Source of the DNA: an uncultured Bacilli bacterium
GTDB taxonomy: Bacteria > Bacillota_I > Bacilli_A > RF39 > UBA660
Direction of reading: 5' to 3'
NCBI GenBank assembly: GCA_947626565.1
Contig: CANQSQ010000004.1
Span: 1-64,000, forward strand
Length of the DNA: 64,000 bases
Part shown: positions 39,129-49,900 of the stretch, in pieces
How positions within the stretch are numbered: the first letter of the stretch is position 1
Layout of the letters: each line of letters opens with the position of its first letter
The notes under the pieces: generated by a model
Told to the model about the DNA's origin: nothing
Database searches by the model: none
Seen by the model: only the letters and a program-made list of their open reading frames with translations
Program-made: the position numbers and the translations under genes

Positions 39129-40254
39129 AGAAGAAATTAAAAATAAATTATCAACTTTATCAGATGATAATTATCAAGAAAAGCTTAATTTAAGAGGAAA
39201 ATTAATCAACCTTTTAAAAGAAGAAATTGCTACTACAACCGATAAAGAAACACAAGAATCTTTAAAAGAAGAATTATCCTCACAAATTAATTTACATAAA
39301 GAGCAAATCAAAAATAACCGAGCTAAATTTACCAAAATCCCATCTAATGTAGGTCAAAAAGTCAAAGAAATAGCTTCAGCTATTAAATCATTTAAAGATA
39401 ATCCTAATCTTCTAAAAATATTAAAAGATTCTCTTAAAAATACGGCTCTAAGTGGGGCTGTAGTATCAGCTATTACTTTAATATTGGCTGCTACTTCTGG
39501 TACTATATCCCTTGCTGTTTTATCATCTCTTGTACCAACAATAAGTTATATAGGATTATCAAATATCATTAGAAACTTTTATAAAGATAAATTGGCTAAA
39601 GATAATCCATCGTTTGAGCTAAACAAAGAAAATTTAACTGCATTGAAGAATTACTTAGTTGATGACGAGCACTTAAGAGATTTAATTAATCAAAAAAATA
39701 CCCCTTTAGATAATGAACAAGCTATTTTACTTAATGAAGAATTAATTAAAGAATATCAAACTATTAAAGAAAAGTTCCCTAATCAAGACTTATCTCACAT
39801 AATATCACAACCTCTTATAAAGACCATGGAGGACTTAAAAAATTGCTATGAACAGAAAAAATATGATTATGTAAAGGATAAAAATAATATGACTCCTCAA
39901 GATTTTGCTGTTTTAGAAAAAAAAGCTCTTCAATTAGATATTGATCTTTTCAAAGAAGAAAATTATCTTAAAGAAGCCGGTGAAAATGCTTTCAAAAATA
40001 TCAAAATAAGTACTGTTACTATGTATTTAGCTCGTCTTTTACTACAAGGAATTTTCCCATCTTTATCTTTTAAAAATATTAATGACCTAGTAACACCTTT
40101 TTTCTTAGTAGTTATTAATAATGTTGTTAATATGGCTAACTATAAAGATAAAATAAAATTACGTCCTTCAAAATATCATAATTCACCAATTAAATTTAAT
40201 GATCCTTCTTTTTTAAGAACTTTAAAAAATGAAAATAGTATTCAATACGGATAG
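39121..40254 (+). CDS. Coiled-coil membrane protein
   Basis: N-terminal coiled coil (KLNLRGKLINLLKEEIA), central hydrophobic segments, overlaps upstream gene. Confidence 0.6.
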   Translation: MTKEEIKNKLSTLSDDNYQEKLNLRGKLINLLKEEIATTTDKETQESLKEELSSQINLHKEQIKNNRAKFTKIPSNVGQKVKEIASAIKSFKDNPNLLKILKDSLKNTALSGAVVSAITLILAATSGTISLAVLSSLVPTISYIGLSNIIRNFYKDKLAKDNPSFELNKENLTALKNYLVDDEHLRDLINQKNTPLDNEQAILLNEELIKEYQTIKEKFPNQDLSHIISQPLIKTMEDLKNCYEQKKYDYVKDKNNMTPQDFAVLEKKALQLDIDLFKEENYLKEAGENAFKNIKISTVTMYLARLLLQGIFPSLSFKNINDLVTPFFLVVINNVVNMANYKDKIKLRPSKYHNSPIKFNDPSFLRTLKNENSIQYG

Positions 40255-40264
40255 GAGATAAAAA

Positions 40265-40510
40265 ATGGATAGTTTTTATAAAAAAAATGCCTTAGGAGTC
40301 AATATTCAATATGACATCATTGGCTACTTTACTGGTGATGATGGAGAATATCGCATTTATACTGATTATACAACTGCTGATACTCCTCTAGGTATTAATC
40401 TTTTTGTAGATATCAAAAAAGATACCGGCTATGAAGCAATTTCTTCTTCCAAGCAAGAGATTGTTCTTGCCCAATTTAATAGTGAAATTTTAAATCAATT
40501 ATTGGGGTGA
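40265..40510 (+). CDS. Small acidic protein, DUF1292-like, second copy
   Basis: VNIQYDIIGYFTGDDGEYRIYTDYTTAD..GINLFVDI. Confidence 0.5.
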   Translation: MDSFYKKNALGVNIQYDIIGYFTGDDGEYRIYTDYTTADTPLGINLFVDIKKDTGYEAISSSKQEIVLAQFNSEILNQLLG

Positions 40511-41784
40511 TTAATTTGTTAACTGAATTACAGGAAAAATTAGCCAAAGCTAAAGAAATAGGGGATGTTAAAGAAATAACCGTTCTTCGGGGTCGTCTTA
40601 TTAACGCTATAAAAAAAGAGATTGCTAAAATAAGTGCAACTATTTCCGAGTATCCTGAAGAAGAACAAAATCTAAAAAACTTATCTACTTTATTGGAAAA
40701 TGAAATTCAAAATCATAAGATGCAATTATCTGGTCGTTATAAAAAAGAATTTTTAGATGAAAAAGCTACCGTCAAAGCTATTTTTACGGTTTTACCTCAT
40801 GGAATAAAGTTATCAATTGATAAAGTAGTTGCGTGTATCAACCAATTAAAAGAATCTAAAACGAATAAAGAAAAAATATTTAATTCTTTAGAAACCGCTA
40901 AATCCTTAGGCTTAAGTGTTGCTACTCCTGCAATTTTTACTGCTAAGTTTGTAGCTCGTCATTGGTATTTAATTTTATTATTATTAGCTCTTTTAAAACT
41001 TAAACTTCCAAGTTTTGGCTTATTTAAAAATAATGGTAAAGGTAATGAAGAATTTACTCCTAAAGAAGAGCCAAGCTATGCCACCAATCCTGCTACTGAA
41101 ACCAATCCTGCTAAAAGTGCAGCCATGGAACCAAATTCAGCTACTGATTTAAATCCTGCCATTGAGCCAAATCTTAATCCTAATACCCAAAATGAACTAA
41201 ATAATGGCTTATTAAATGCTAAAGATGCTGACCCCGCTTCTTCTCTTAGTGATCCTCATTTAGGACCGGATACAACAGCAACTAATCTTTCTGATATGTT
41301 AAAAGAAAATGATCCTAATAAAGTATTTGCCTCTCAAGAAGAATTATTTTCTATGTTAAAAAAATTAGCTGAGCTTCAAAATAAAGATAATATGATTTTT
41401 GACACTTATGAAGATGCTATTAAATACTTTATGGAAAATGCCGGTATGTCAAAAGAAGATGCCATTAACTGTTTAAATGGTAGTTTAACCGGTAATATTC
41501 CAAGTGTTAGATGGCTAATTGGACCAAAAGGTATGTATAGTGACGAACAAATTAATGAATTAAGTAATTTAACTACCGATGAAATGAATGAATTTCTTAA
41601 TTCTAAACAAGAAATCATTGCTAATCTTCTCGACCAACAACAAGTAGGGGACTTTTCTGATTTAAAAAATTTAAAATTAGATTTTGATACTATACTTGGT
41701 ACTTTAGGTGTTGCTGGTACTTTAATGTTACTATTAAAACTAGGTCTAGCTTATGAAACAGGAGGAATGAGTTTAGCCTTCTAA
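40507..41784 (+). CDS. Coiled-coil membrane protein with Asn/Pro/Ala-rich region, second copy of module
   Basis: N-terminal VLRGRLINAIKKEIAKI matches LNLRGKLINLLKEEIA of 39121; stop/start overlap GTGA. Confidence 0.6.
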   Translation: MINLLTELQEKLAKAKEIGDVKEITVLRGRLINAIKKEIAKISATISEYPEEEQNLKNLSTLLENEIQNHKMQLSGRYKKEFLDEKATVKAIFTVLPHGIKLSIDKVVACINQLKESKTNKEKIFNSLETAKSLGLSVATPAIFTAKFVARHWYLILLLLALLKLKLPSFGLFKNNGKGNEEFTPKEEPSYATNPATETNPAKSAAMEPNSATDLNPAIEPNLNPNTQNELNNGLLNAKDADPASSLSDPHLGPDTTATNLSDMLKENDPNKVFASQEELFSMLKKLAELQNKDNMIFDTYEDAIKYFMENAGMSKEDAINCLNGSLTGNIPSVRWLIGPKGMYSDEQINELSNLTTDEMNEFLNSKQEIIANLLDQQQVGDFSDLKNLKLDFDTILGTLGVAGTLMLLLKLGLAYETGGMSLAF

Positions 41785-41836
41785 ACTTATTCTTTTCTTT
41801 TTCTAAAAATTATTATATAATAATATTGGTGATAAA

Positions 41837-42151
41837 ATGGATTTCTTAAAATATGTAGTAATTGTCATAGTTCTCATTATAATTTTATTAGCAATTTTAA
41901 AAGCTACAAAAAAAGATGCTGGACTTGATTTTAATAAGTTAGTTGAATTTTTAGGTGGTAAAGAAAATATCATCTCTACAGAAATCAATGTTTCTAGGTT
42001 TAAAGTAACCTTAAAAGATGTTTCTAAAGCTAATAAAGAGGGTATACAAAAACTAGGTGCTAAAGGAATTGTTGAAATAGATAATCAACTAAAAATAATT
42101 TTAGGACCTGAATCCAAACAATTAAAAAAATATATTGACGAAATAAAATGA
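41837..42151 (+). CDS. Membrane-anchored PTS EIIB-like domain without active-site Cys
   Basis: N-terminal TM; FLGGKENIISTEINVSRFKVTLKDVSKANKEGIQKLGAKGIVEIDNQLKIILGPESKQLKK. Confidence 0.7.
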   Translation: MDFLKYVVIVIVLIIILLAILKATKKDAGLDFNKLVEFLGGKENIISTEINVSRFKVTLKDVSKANKEGIQKLGAKGIVEIDNQLKIILGPESKQLKKYIDEIK

Positions 42152-42174
42152 CAAATTTATGTCATTTTTTCTTT

Positions 42175-42192
42175 TTCGACAAGAAGCGACAA
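42175..42192 (+). promoter_or_regulatory. Tandem Spo0A-box-like sites
   Basis: TTCGACAA (42175-42182) and AGCGACAA (42185-42192), offset 10 bp, upstream of a histidine kinase gene. Confidence 0.5.
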
Positions 42193-42236
42193 AAATCTAC
42201 ATAATTATATAAGAAAATTTACTTGGTGAGACAAAT

Positions 42237-43457
42237 ATGTTAAAAATAACTAATTTTTTTCTTATTGGCATTTATCTTTTTTTTCCTATTTTAAGTTACA
42301 TAACTTCTATTACTAATACTACTAATTATTCAAAAGAAAAGGACCATTTCTATTTATCTATTGCCCTTACTTTGTGTGAAGTCCTATTATTAGTTTTATC
42401 TCCACCTATATATGCATACTCCCTCCTTTTTTTTACTATCCCGCTATTAATAGCTTATATTACAAAAAATAAAGCTTCAATTATAAATTGTAATATCATT
42501 TTAATCATTTATTTTCTTCTTGATAAAATATATCATCCACTCTTAATTATTCTTATTCTTCTAAGTTACTATCTATTTTATCTTCTTTTTTCTAAGAAAG
42601 ATCAGTTTTCTAAATTATTAATCAATTACTATTTCCTTATCAATGCTCTTATCCTATGTATTTATTTTTATCTTTTTTCTAAAAAAATAATTAATTTCTG
42701 TTTTATCTTTATAGCTCTTTTTATAACTATTATTTATCTTTATCTATTAATTATTATTTTAAAGAAAAATGAAATATTTATTAATCTTAATAATAAATTA
42801 AAAGAACTTGAAAAAGAACGTCGCCTCAAAACTTCTATGTTTAAATTAACACATGAGTTAAAAAATCCTTTAGCGGTATGTAATGGCTATCTAGAAATGA
42901 TTGATTTTCAAAATGAAAATAAGACTCGTCGTTATTTTGATATTTTAAAAGATGAAATAAAACGTAGTTTAACTATTATTAATGATTTTTCTTCTTTTGG
43001 TAAAATAAAAGAGTTAGACAAAGAAGAATTAGATATTAATTATCTTTTAGAAGAAATAAAAGATACTCTTCGAGCTCTCTATATCAAAAATAATGCTGAA
43101 ATATGTATTGAAAATGATGAAGAAATATACTTTATAGGTGACTACAGTCGTTTAAAACAAGTTTTTATAAATCTTTTAAAAAATGCCTTAGAAGCTAAAA
43201 ATAAAGCTTATCTCCTAGTTAATATTAAAGTAAAAGAATTAAAAGAAAAAATCAAAATAATTATCAAAGATAATGGTTGTGGTATGACTAAAGAGCAATT
43301 AGCCCATATTGGTGAAATCTTTTATACTACTAAAAGTACAGGTACGGGTTTAGGTCTTTCTTATTGCCAAGAAATTATTGATTTACACGGCGGCCAAATT
43401 ATGTTTAAATCACAACCTGATATAGGTACGACTATTACTATTTATTTACCCAAATAA
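42237..43457 (+). CDS. Membrane sensor histidine kinase (sporulation KinB-like orphan)
   Basis: Multi-TM N-terminus, THELKNPLAVCNGYLEMI (HisKA), NLLKNALEAK (N box), GTGLGLSYCQEIIDLHGG. Confidence 0.85.
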   Translation: MLKITNFFLIGIYLFFPILSYITSITNTTNYSKEKDHFYLSIALTLCEVLLLVLSPPIYAYSLLFFTIPLLIAYITKNKASIINCNIILIIYFLLDKIYHPLLIILILLSYYLFYLLFSKKDQFSKLLINYYFLINALILCIYFYLFSKKIINFCFIFIALFITIIYLYLLIIILKKNEIFINLNNKLKELEKERRLKTSMFKLTHELKNPLAVCNGYLEMIDFQNENKTRRYFDILKDEIKRSLTIINDFSSFGKIKELDKEELDINYLLEEIKDTLRALYIKNNAEICIENDEEIYFIGDYSRLKQVFINLLKNALEAKNKAYLLVNIKVKELKEKIKIIIKDNGCGMTKEQLAHIGEIFYTTKSTGTGLGLSYCQEIIDLHGGQIMFKSQPDIGTTITIYLPK

Positions 43458-43474
43458 AAAAAGTCCTAAGACTT

Positions 43475-43771
43475 TTAATAATAATAGTTATTACTAAAAC
43501 TAGTAGGACCAATCGGATAGGGTGGATAAACTGGATATATAGGACCATATACTGGTGGTCGATAATTACTATTATTTAATTGATTATTATTCGCAATGCC
43601 ATATCCTAATGCCGTTCCAGCTAAGCCACCTACTAAAAATGGGGCAAAGAAAAATCTTTCCTCTTCAGGGCCCATTGGTCCATTCTGCATTTTAGGCATA
43701 TAAGTGGTAGGCATATTTCTATACATTATTTTACTACTAGGTATATATCTACCTGGATACATTTCATTCAC
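43475..43771 (-). CDS. Small Pro/Tyr/Gly-rich hypothetical protein
   Basis: 98 aa, SD aaggagtg, hydrophobic GGLAGTALGYGIA and YPVYPPYPIGP tail. Confidence 0.55.
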   Translation of the reverse strand: MNEMYPGRYIPSSKIMYRNMPTTYMPKMQNGPMGPEEERFFFAPFLVGGLAGTALGYGIANNNQLNNSNYRPPVYGPIYPVYPPYPIGPTSFSNNYYY

Positions 43772-43956
43772 TCCTTTATTAGTAGTTTATGACTAAAAAA
43801 AGATTTTGCTAAAAAATTCCTTAGTCCTAAAAGTTATAGCTATTTTCTAAATTATATGGTATAATACCTACCTAATCGAGGGGATAGTATTACTTTGTTT
43901 GAAAAAAATAAGAGTTTAATACCAAAATAGTGTACAATAGAGTAGAGGTGAACATT

Positions 43957-44667
43957 ATGGAACGTTTACAAAAAGTTATTGCTAATTCAGGTCTTACTTC
44001 TCGTCGTAAAGCTGAAGAATTAATTACCCAAGGATTAGTCAAAGTAAATAATGAAGTTATACGTGAATTAGGAACGAAAGTATCTAGTCAAGATACTATT
44101 GAAGTTAATGGTACAATTTTAGTTTCGGAAGATAAAGAATATTACTTACTTAATAAACCACGCGGTGTAATTACTTCTACTAGTGATGAGCATCATCGTA
44201 AAATAGTTACTGATTTAATTCCCACAACAGCTAGAATTTATCCTGTTGGCAGACTTGATTATGATACTACAGGGGTTCTTTTATTAACTAATGATGGTAC
44301 ATTTGCTAATATTCTTATGCATCCTAGCCACGAAATCGCTAAAGTTTATGTTGCTAAACTAAAAGGTATCATTACTGTTGATGAAATTAATAGCTTAAAA
44401 AATGGAGTTATGATTGATAATGAATTAGTTAAAGCTTCCCGTGTTAAATTGAAAAAAAAGGATACTAAATCTAATACCTGTATGGTTCAAATTACTATTC
44501 ATGAAGGCAAAAATCATCAAGTCAAAAAAATGTTTGCTGCCGTTGGCTACGAAGTCCTTAAATTAAAAAGAGAAAAAGTAGCTTTCTTCGATTTAAAAGA
44601 CCTAGCTTCCGGTGAATATCGTAAATTAACTCCTAAAGAAGTTGCTAAAGTCTATAGTTACAAATAG
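43957..44667 (+). CDS. Pseudouridine synthase, RsuA/RluB family
   Basis: S4 domain RLQKVIANSGLTSRRKAEELI; GRLDYDTTGVLLLTNDG. Confidence 0.92.
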   Translation: MERLQKVIANSGLTSRRKAEELITQGLVKVNNEVIRELGTKVSSQDTIEVNGTILVSEDKEYYLLNKPRGVITSTSDEHHRKIVTDLIPTTARIYPVGRLDYDTTGVLLLTNDGTFANILMHPSHEIAKVYVAKLKGIITVDEINSLKNGVMIDNELVKASRVKLKKKDTKSNTCMVQITIHEGKNHQVKKMFAAVGYEVLKLKREKVAFFDLKDLASGEYRKLTPKEVAKVYSYK

Positions 44668-44692
44668 TCATAATTATGACTATTTTTTTTCA
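44668..44692 (+). terminator. Rho-independent terminator
   Basis: agtcataattatgactattttttt. Confidence 0.7.
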
Positions 44693-44729
44693 AAAAAAAT
44701 ACCTATCTAAGTAATAGGTATTAAGTACA

Positions 44730-44924
44730 TTATTTTTCTTCTGAAATTGCTCCTGTAGGACAAGATTCAATGGCATCTTTACATGCTTGTTGATTTTCTT
44801 CTTTAACTTCATCTACTTTTGTCTTTGATAATCCCGTAGCGTCATCTATTTCAAAAACATCTTCACAAATTTGTGTACATGCACCACAGCCAATACATGC
44901 CTCTTGGTTAACTTTAACTTTCAT
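44730..44924 (-). CDS. Ferredoxin (4Fe-4S)
   Basis: ACIGCGACTQICEDVF ... CKDAIESCPTGAI. Confidence 0.92.
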   Translation of the reverse strand: MKVKVNQEACIGCGACTQICEDVFEIDDATGLSKTKVDEVKEENQQACKDAIESCPTGAISEEK

Positions 44925-45041
44925 AATTTTACCTTCCTTTCATTACTATTATACCTAAAATAATTTTTTACGTAAAGATTAATTTATCATCTTTTGTTTT
45001 TCTATATTGTATGTTAGAATTATACTAAGAAGGTGATTAGT

Positions 45042-45971
45042 GTGAGACGCATGGATCGTTATAAAGATGAAGACGAACTAGACATACCTACTAGAGCTTC
45101 CAAAAATCAAGATCTTTATCAAAATATCGGTAATAATACTAGGTACACTAATTTTGAAGATATAACCTCAGATATTAATAGTACTAATGCTTATGATTTA
45201 GAAGCTGTTCAAAAAAACTATAATACTAGAGAAGGTTATCACAGAATTAAGGAATATCAAGATGTTGTCACTACACCTAAAGTAAAAAAAGAGTTAGATG
45301 AATTTAACTATTTTTATAAAAATAAAGAAAATCGTATTTATGATATTAATAGTGTCTTAGAAGAAGCTCGTAAAAATCGCCTTGAAAAAGAAGAACAATT
45401 AGAAGAAAAAAGAAAATTAAAAAATAATGATTATAATATTCTTAGTAGTGTCAACAAGGAAGAATTAGAAAAATATCGTCGTGAAAAAGTTGAGCGTCCT
45501 CAAAAAAATCAAGATGGTGAATTACGTGACTTACTTGACACTATTACTTCTAAAACCTTAGCTGGTGAAATTGATAAAGAAACAACTGTTGATTTGCTAA
45601 GTGACTTGATGGCTACTAATGTTTTTGATCGTATTGAAAAACCGGAACCTTCGGAAAAAGAATCTAAAGAAAAGACCGAAGAAACACCTGAAAGTGAAAG
45701 TGAAAATACTGAAGAAAAATTGAAAACAGCTGATATAGCCAAAAAGTTAGAAGAAGAGGAAGAAGAAAAGCAAAATAATACTGAAGAACTAAAAGGTCTA
45801 AAAGGAGCTGACACTGACTTTTACACTAGAAGTATGGATTTATCAGAAAAAGATTTTAATTTTTATGATGAAAATACTAAAAAAATGCCCCTTATCCTTA
45901 AAATATTCCTTGCTTTAATTATCATAGCTGTTATAGCTGCTGCCGCTTATTATATTTATCAAATTATCTAA
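45042..45971 (+). CDS. Hypothetical tail-anchored membrane protein
   Basis: Charged/coiled-coil body, C-terminal TM LILKIFLALIIIAVIAAAAYYIYQII. Confidence 0.65.
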   Translation: MRRMDRYKDEDELDIPTRASKNQDLYQNIGNNTRYTNFEDITSDINSTNAYDLEAVQKNYNTREGYHRIKEYQDVVTTPKVKKELDEFNYFYKNKENRIYDINSVLEEARKNRLEKEEQLEEKRKLKNNDYNILSSVNKEELEKYRREKVERPQKNQDGELRDLLDTITSKTLAGEIDKETTVDLLSDLMATNVFDRIEKPEPSEKESKEKTEETPESESENTEEKLKTADIAKKLEEEEEEKQNNTEELKGLKGADTDFYTRSMDLSEKDFNFYDENTKKMPLILKIFLALIIIAVIAAAAYYIYQII

Positions 45972-46056
45972 AAAAAATTAAAAAAGTTGTATTCTTATTT
46001 TCAACTTTTTTTCTTTGTGATATTATATAAATATACATAACTAGGATGTGGTTGTA

Positions 46057-46902
46057 ATGAATGCAAAATTTATGATAAATGACTATGCTCTAATTTGGTC
46101 CCTTTTATTTCAAGCTTCAATTTCTGAATCAATTCACAGCATGAAACAAAAAATATGGTCAAACTATAAAGATGAGTATAATAAAATATATAAAGACAAA
46201 GAAGCAATATTAAAAGATCCTAAAAATTTTATTCCTAACAATGATACTATCTATAATATTGTTCTAGAAAGTAAAGAATATGAAAAACTAAAAAAACAAG
46301 CTGAAAAATATCGTCTTGAAGTTATGCAAATTTGGGATTCTATAAAAAAAGAAGTTAATGATTTTCTTAAAAAGATTCTAAAACGTGATTTAGGAACTTA
46401 CAATATCTTAATAGCTAACAAAGAATTAAATATTATTGACTATACTAAAAATAGTACTACTACTGACAAAAATAACTCTATTATTTTAGCTTTACCAATT
46501 GATAAAAAAGAACCAACAAAGATAATTTTAAATATTTTAACAACTATTTTAAGTAATGAAATTAAAAATTATCCTTTAAATGTTGAAATTTTTAAAGATG
46601 CTATTATAGAATTAGCTATTTTGAATGAGTTTGCTACTATCATTACTAAAAGAAGCTGTTATTTATCAGGAAATCCAACTTCTAACGAATTAAAAAGGCA
46701 ACTTTATCCATATTGGTTAATGTTTTTATGTGTTCCAAAAGAAAAATTTTCTAAATATATGATGCGTGATGGTATTGTCTTTGATATAGATAAATACGCT
46801 TATGAAAAAGAATTTCGTAAATTGGATTTGGAAGGTTTCATTGATTTTTGTATTCGTAATAAAAGATATATTATTAGACCTTTAGTTACCGAAATAATTT
46901 AG
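46057..46902 (+). CDS. Hypothetical protein
   Basis: ORF with SD-like aggatgtgg; no recognised motif. Confidence 0.6.
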   Translation: MNAKFMINDYALIWSLLFQASISESIHSMKQKIWSNYKDEYNKIYKDKEAILKDPKNFIPNNDTIYNIVLESKEYEKLKKQAEKYRLEVMQIWDSIKKEVNDFLKKILKRDLGTYNILIANKELNIIDYTKNSTTTDKNNSIILALPIDKKEPTKIILNILTTILSNEIKNYPLNVEIFKDAIIELAILNEFATIITKRSCYLSGNPTSNELKRQLYPYWLMFLCVPKEKFSKYMMRDGIVFDIDKYAYEKEFRKLDLEGFIDFCIRNKRYIIRPLVTEII

Positions 46903-46926
46903 TTTAGCAGTAAGGGGGAAAATAAG

Positions 46927-49900
46927 ATGGAAGAAAAAATTAAATTATTATTAGATAAAATAAATATTGATAAAGAAACTTATCAATATTTTTCTGACGC
47001 CAAATTAACCAAAATTAAAATTAACTCTAAAACTAATACTTGGCACGTTTTCATTGAAAAAGATACGTTATTACCACTAGAAATTCTTAAAGAATTAGAA
47101 GCTAAAAAAAATCTTATTGATGAAAATGCTTCTGCTATTGAGTTCTTTTTTGATATTAAGAATCCTGATTATTCTCTTTATCTAGAGTATTTTCCTTATC
47201 TCTTAGAAAACTTAAAAGAAGACCTTAAAATAATTGAAATATATGAAAATTCTTTAATTTTAAATGATAATTACTTAACATTATCTGTAACTAATGATTA
47301 TGAAAAAGAAAAATTAACTCCTTTCCTAGATAAAATAACTTGTTTCTATCGTCGTCAAGGCTATAAGTATGATATTGACATATTAGTAAATCATGATACT
47401 GATGTTTTAGAAGAAATTCACCAAGAATTAGATAGTGTAGTTATTGAAGAAGTAACTAAACCTCAACCAAGTACAGAAAAATCTTCTGCTCCTAAAAAAG
47501 ATAAACCATTTCGTCGTGAAGCCAAAGATCCAAATGCTATTATCGGACGTAGTATAAGTGAAGAAGCTATTAAAATCAAAAATATAATTGGAGAAGATAA
47601 TAATATTGTTGTCGAAGGATTTGTTTTTGGTATTGAACTTTTTGAATCAGCTGTGAAAGAATTTAGTATCATTACTTTAAAAATTACTGACTATACTGAT
47701 AGTATCTACTGTAAAATATTTGTACGTGATAAAGAAGAATATAAAACCATCTGTTCCAAACTTTCTGAAGGAAAGTGGTATAAAATTAGAGGTTATACTA
47801 AAAATGACCAATATGCTAAGGAATTAGTATTAAATGCTCGTGATATAATTCCTATTGATAAGAAAGCTGATGTCATTAATGACCTAGCAACTGAAAAAAG
47901 AGTAGAACTTCATACTCATACTAAAATGAGTCAAATGGATGGTGTTGCCGATGAAGTTGATTTAGTTAAACAAGCTATTGCTTGGGGACACAAAGCTATT
48001 GCGATAACTGATCACAATGGAGCTCAAGGTTTTCCTCATGTCTTTAACTATGTTACTAGTTATAATAAGGGGCTAGAAGAAGGTCAAACGCCATTTAAAG
48101 CCATTTATGGTACTGAATTAACGATGATTGATGATTCGGTAAATATAGTTATTCGTCCTAATGATGAGATTATGTTAAATCAAACCTTTGTCGTTTTTGA
48201 CTTTGAAACAACAGGTTTTAATGCTGGTGGAGCTGACTCCATCATCGAAATAGGAGCCGTTAAAATAAAAGATGGTATTATCCTTGAAAAATATGATGAA
48301 TTAATTAATCCCGGCTGTCCTTTACCAGATAAAATCACTGAAGTAACTAATATCACTGATAGTATGTTAGCTGACAAAGATAACGAAGAAAATGCTGTTA
48401 AACGGTTTATTGCTTGGTTCGGTGACTGTCCTATGGTAGCTCACAATGCTAAATTTGATGTTTCTTTTCTCGAAATGGCCTACAAAAAATATAACTTAGG
48501 TACCTTTACCAATCCCGTTATTGATACTTTAGAGCTATCAAGAACTATGGATAATACCTATGCTAGACATTCTCTTTCAGCCTTAGTTAAAAGATATGAA
48601 GTACCTTGGGATGAAAGTGCTCACCATCGTGGAGACTATGACGCTGAAGGAACTGCCTTAGTTTTCCATAAAATGCTTAATAAATTATCTAATCTTAATA
48701 TTGAAAAAATGACTGATTTAGATAAATTAGTTAGTAAAGAAGAAATCCATAAATATGGTCGTGCTCATCACGTCAACATTTTAGTTAGAAATAAAACTGG
48801 TTTAAAAAACTTATTCCAATTAATTTCTCTAGCTAATACTACATACTTATATAAAACACCTCGTATATTACGTAGTGAAATTGAACGTCATCGTGAAGGT
48901 CTCCTTATAGGTAGTGGTTGCTACGAAAGTGAAGTTTTCACTGAAGCTCGTAGTAAAAGTGATGATGAATTATCAAACATTATTCGCTTTTATGATTATG
49001 TCGAAGTTCAACCCTTAGAGTGTTATGATCATTTAATTCAAATGGGGGACTTTGGCACTAAAGTAGAATTAGCCGCTCATCTCGAAAAAATAATTCGTGT
49101 TACCGAGGAAGCCGGTAAAATAATAGTCGCAACTGGTGATGTTCATCATATTAAACGTAGTGATAAAATATATCGAGAAATTATTGTCAATCAAAAAGTG
49201 CCAGGTGGTGGTCGTCATCCTCTTGCTAAAAGTGGTATAAAAGAAATTCCTTCTAACCATTTTCGTACAACTGATGAAATGCTAAAAGATTTTGACTTTT
49301 TAGATAGTGAATTAGCTTATCGTATTGTCGTTGAAAATACTAATAAAATAGCTGATTTAGTAGACATTGTTGAAGTTATTATTGATACTGGTGGTATTCC
49401 TTTTTCCCCACGTGTCAAATCCGATGATGGTACCAGTTATCTAGATTGTCCACGTGTTGTTACTGACTTAGTTTATACTAGAGCTAAAGACTGGTATGGT
49501 GAGCCTTTACCACATTATATTGAAGAACGTATTGCTACTGAGTTATATGGTGATATTGTTTTAAAAACCATCAAAGAACAATTATCTAGCGAAAATCTAA
49601 CTCCCGAAGCCCTAGAAGATGAAGCTCATTCTAGACTACACAATATTATTCTTGAAGGTTTTGATTCGGTCAAAGACTTAATTGGACAACATCTTCAAAA
49701 TACTAGTGAAGAAGAAATTACCCCAGAAGATTTACCTAAAAAAATAAAGAAGGTTCTAGGAGGAATTATTGGTGGAGGCTTTGATCCTATATATTTAATT
49801 GCTCAACGTCTTGTTAAGCACTCTAATGATGAAGGCTATTTAGTTGGTTCCCGTGGTTCTGTTGGTTCTAGTTTTGTAGCAACCATGATGGGAATAACTG

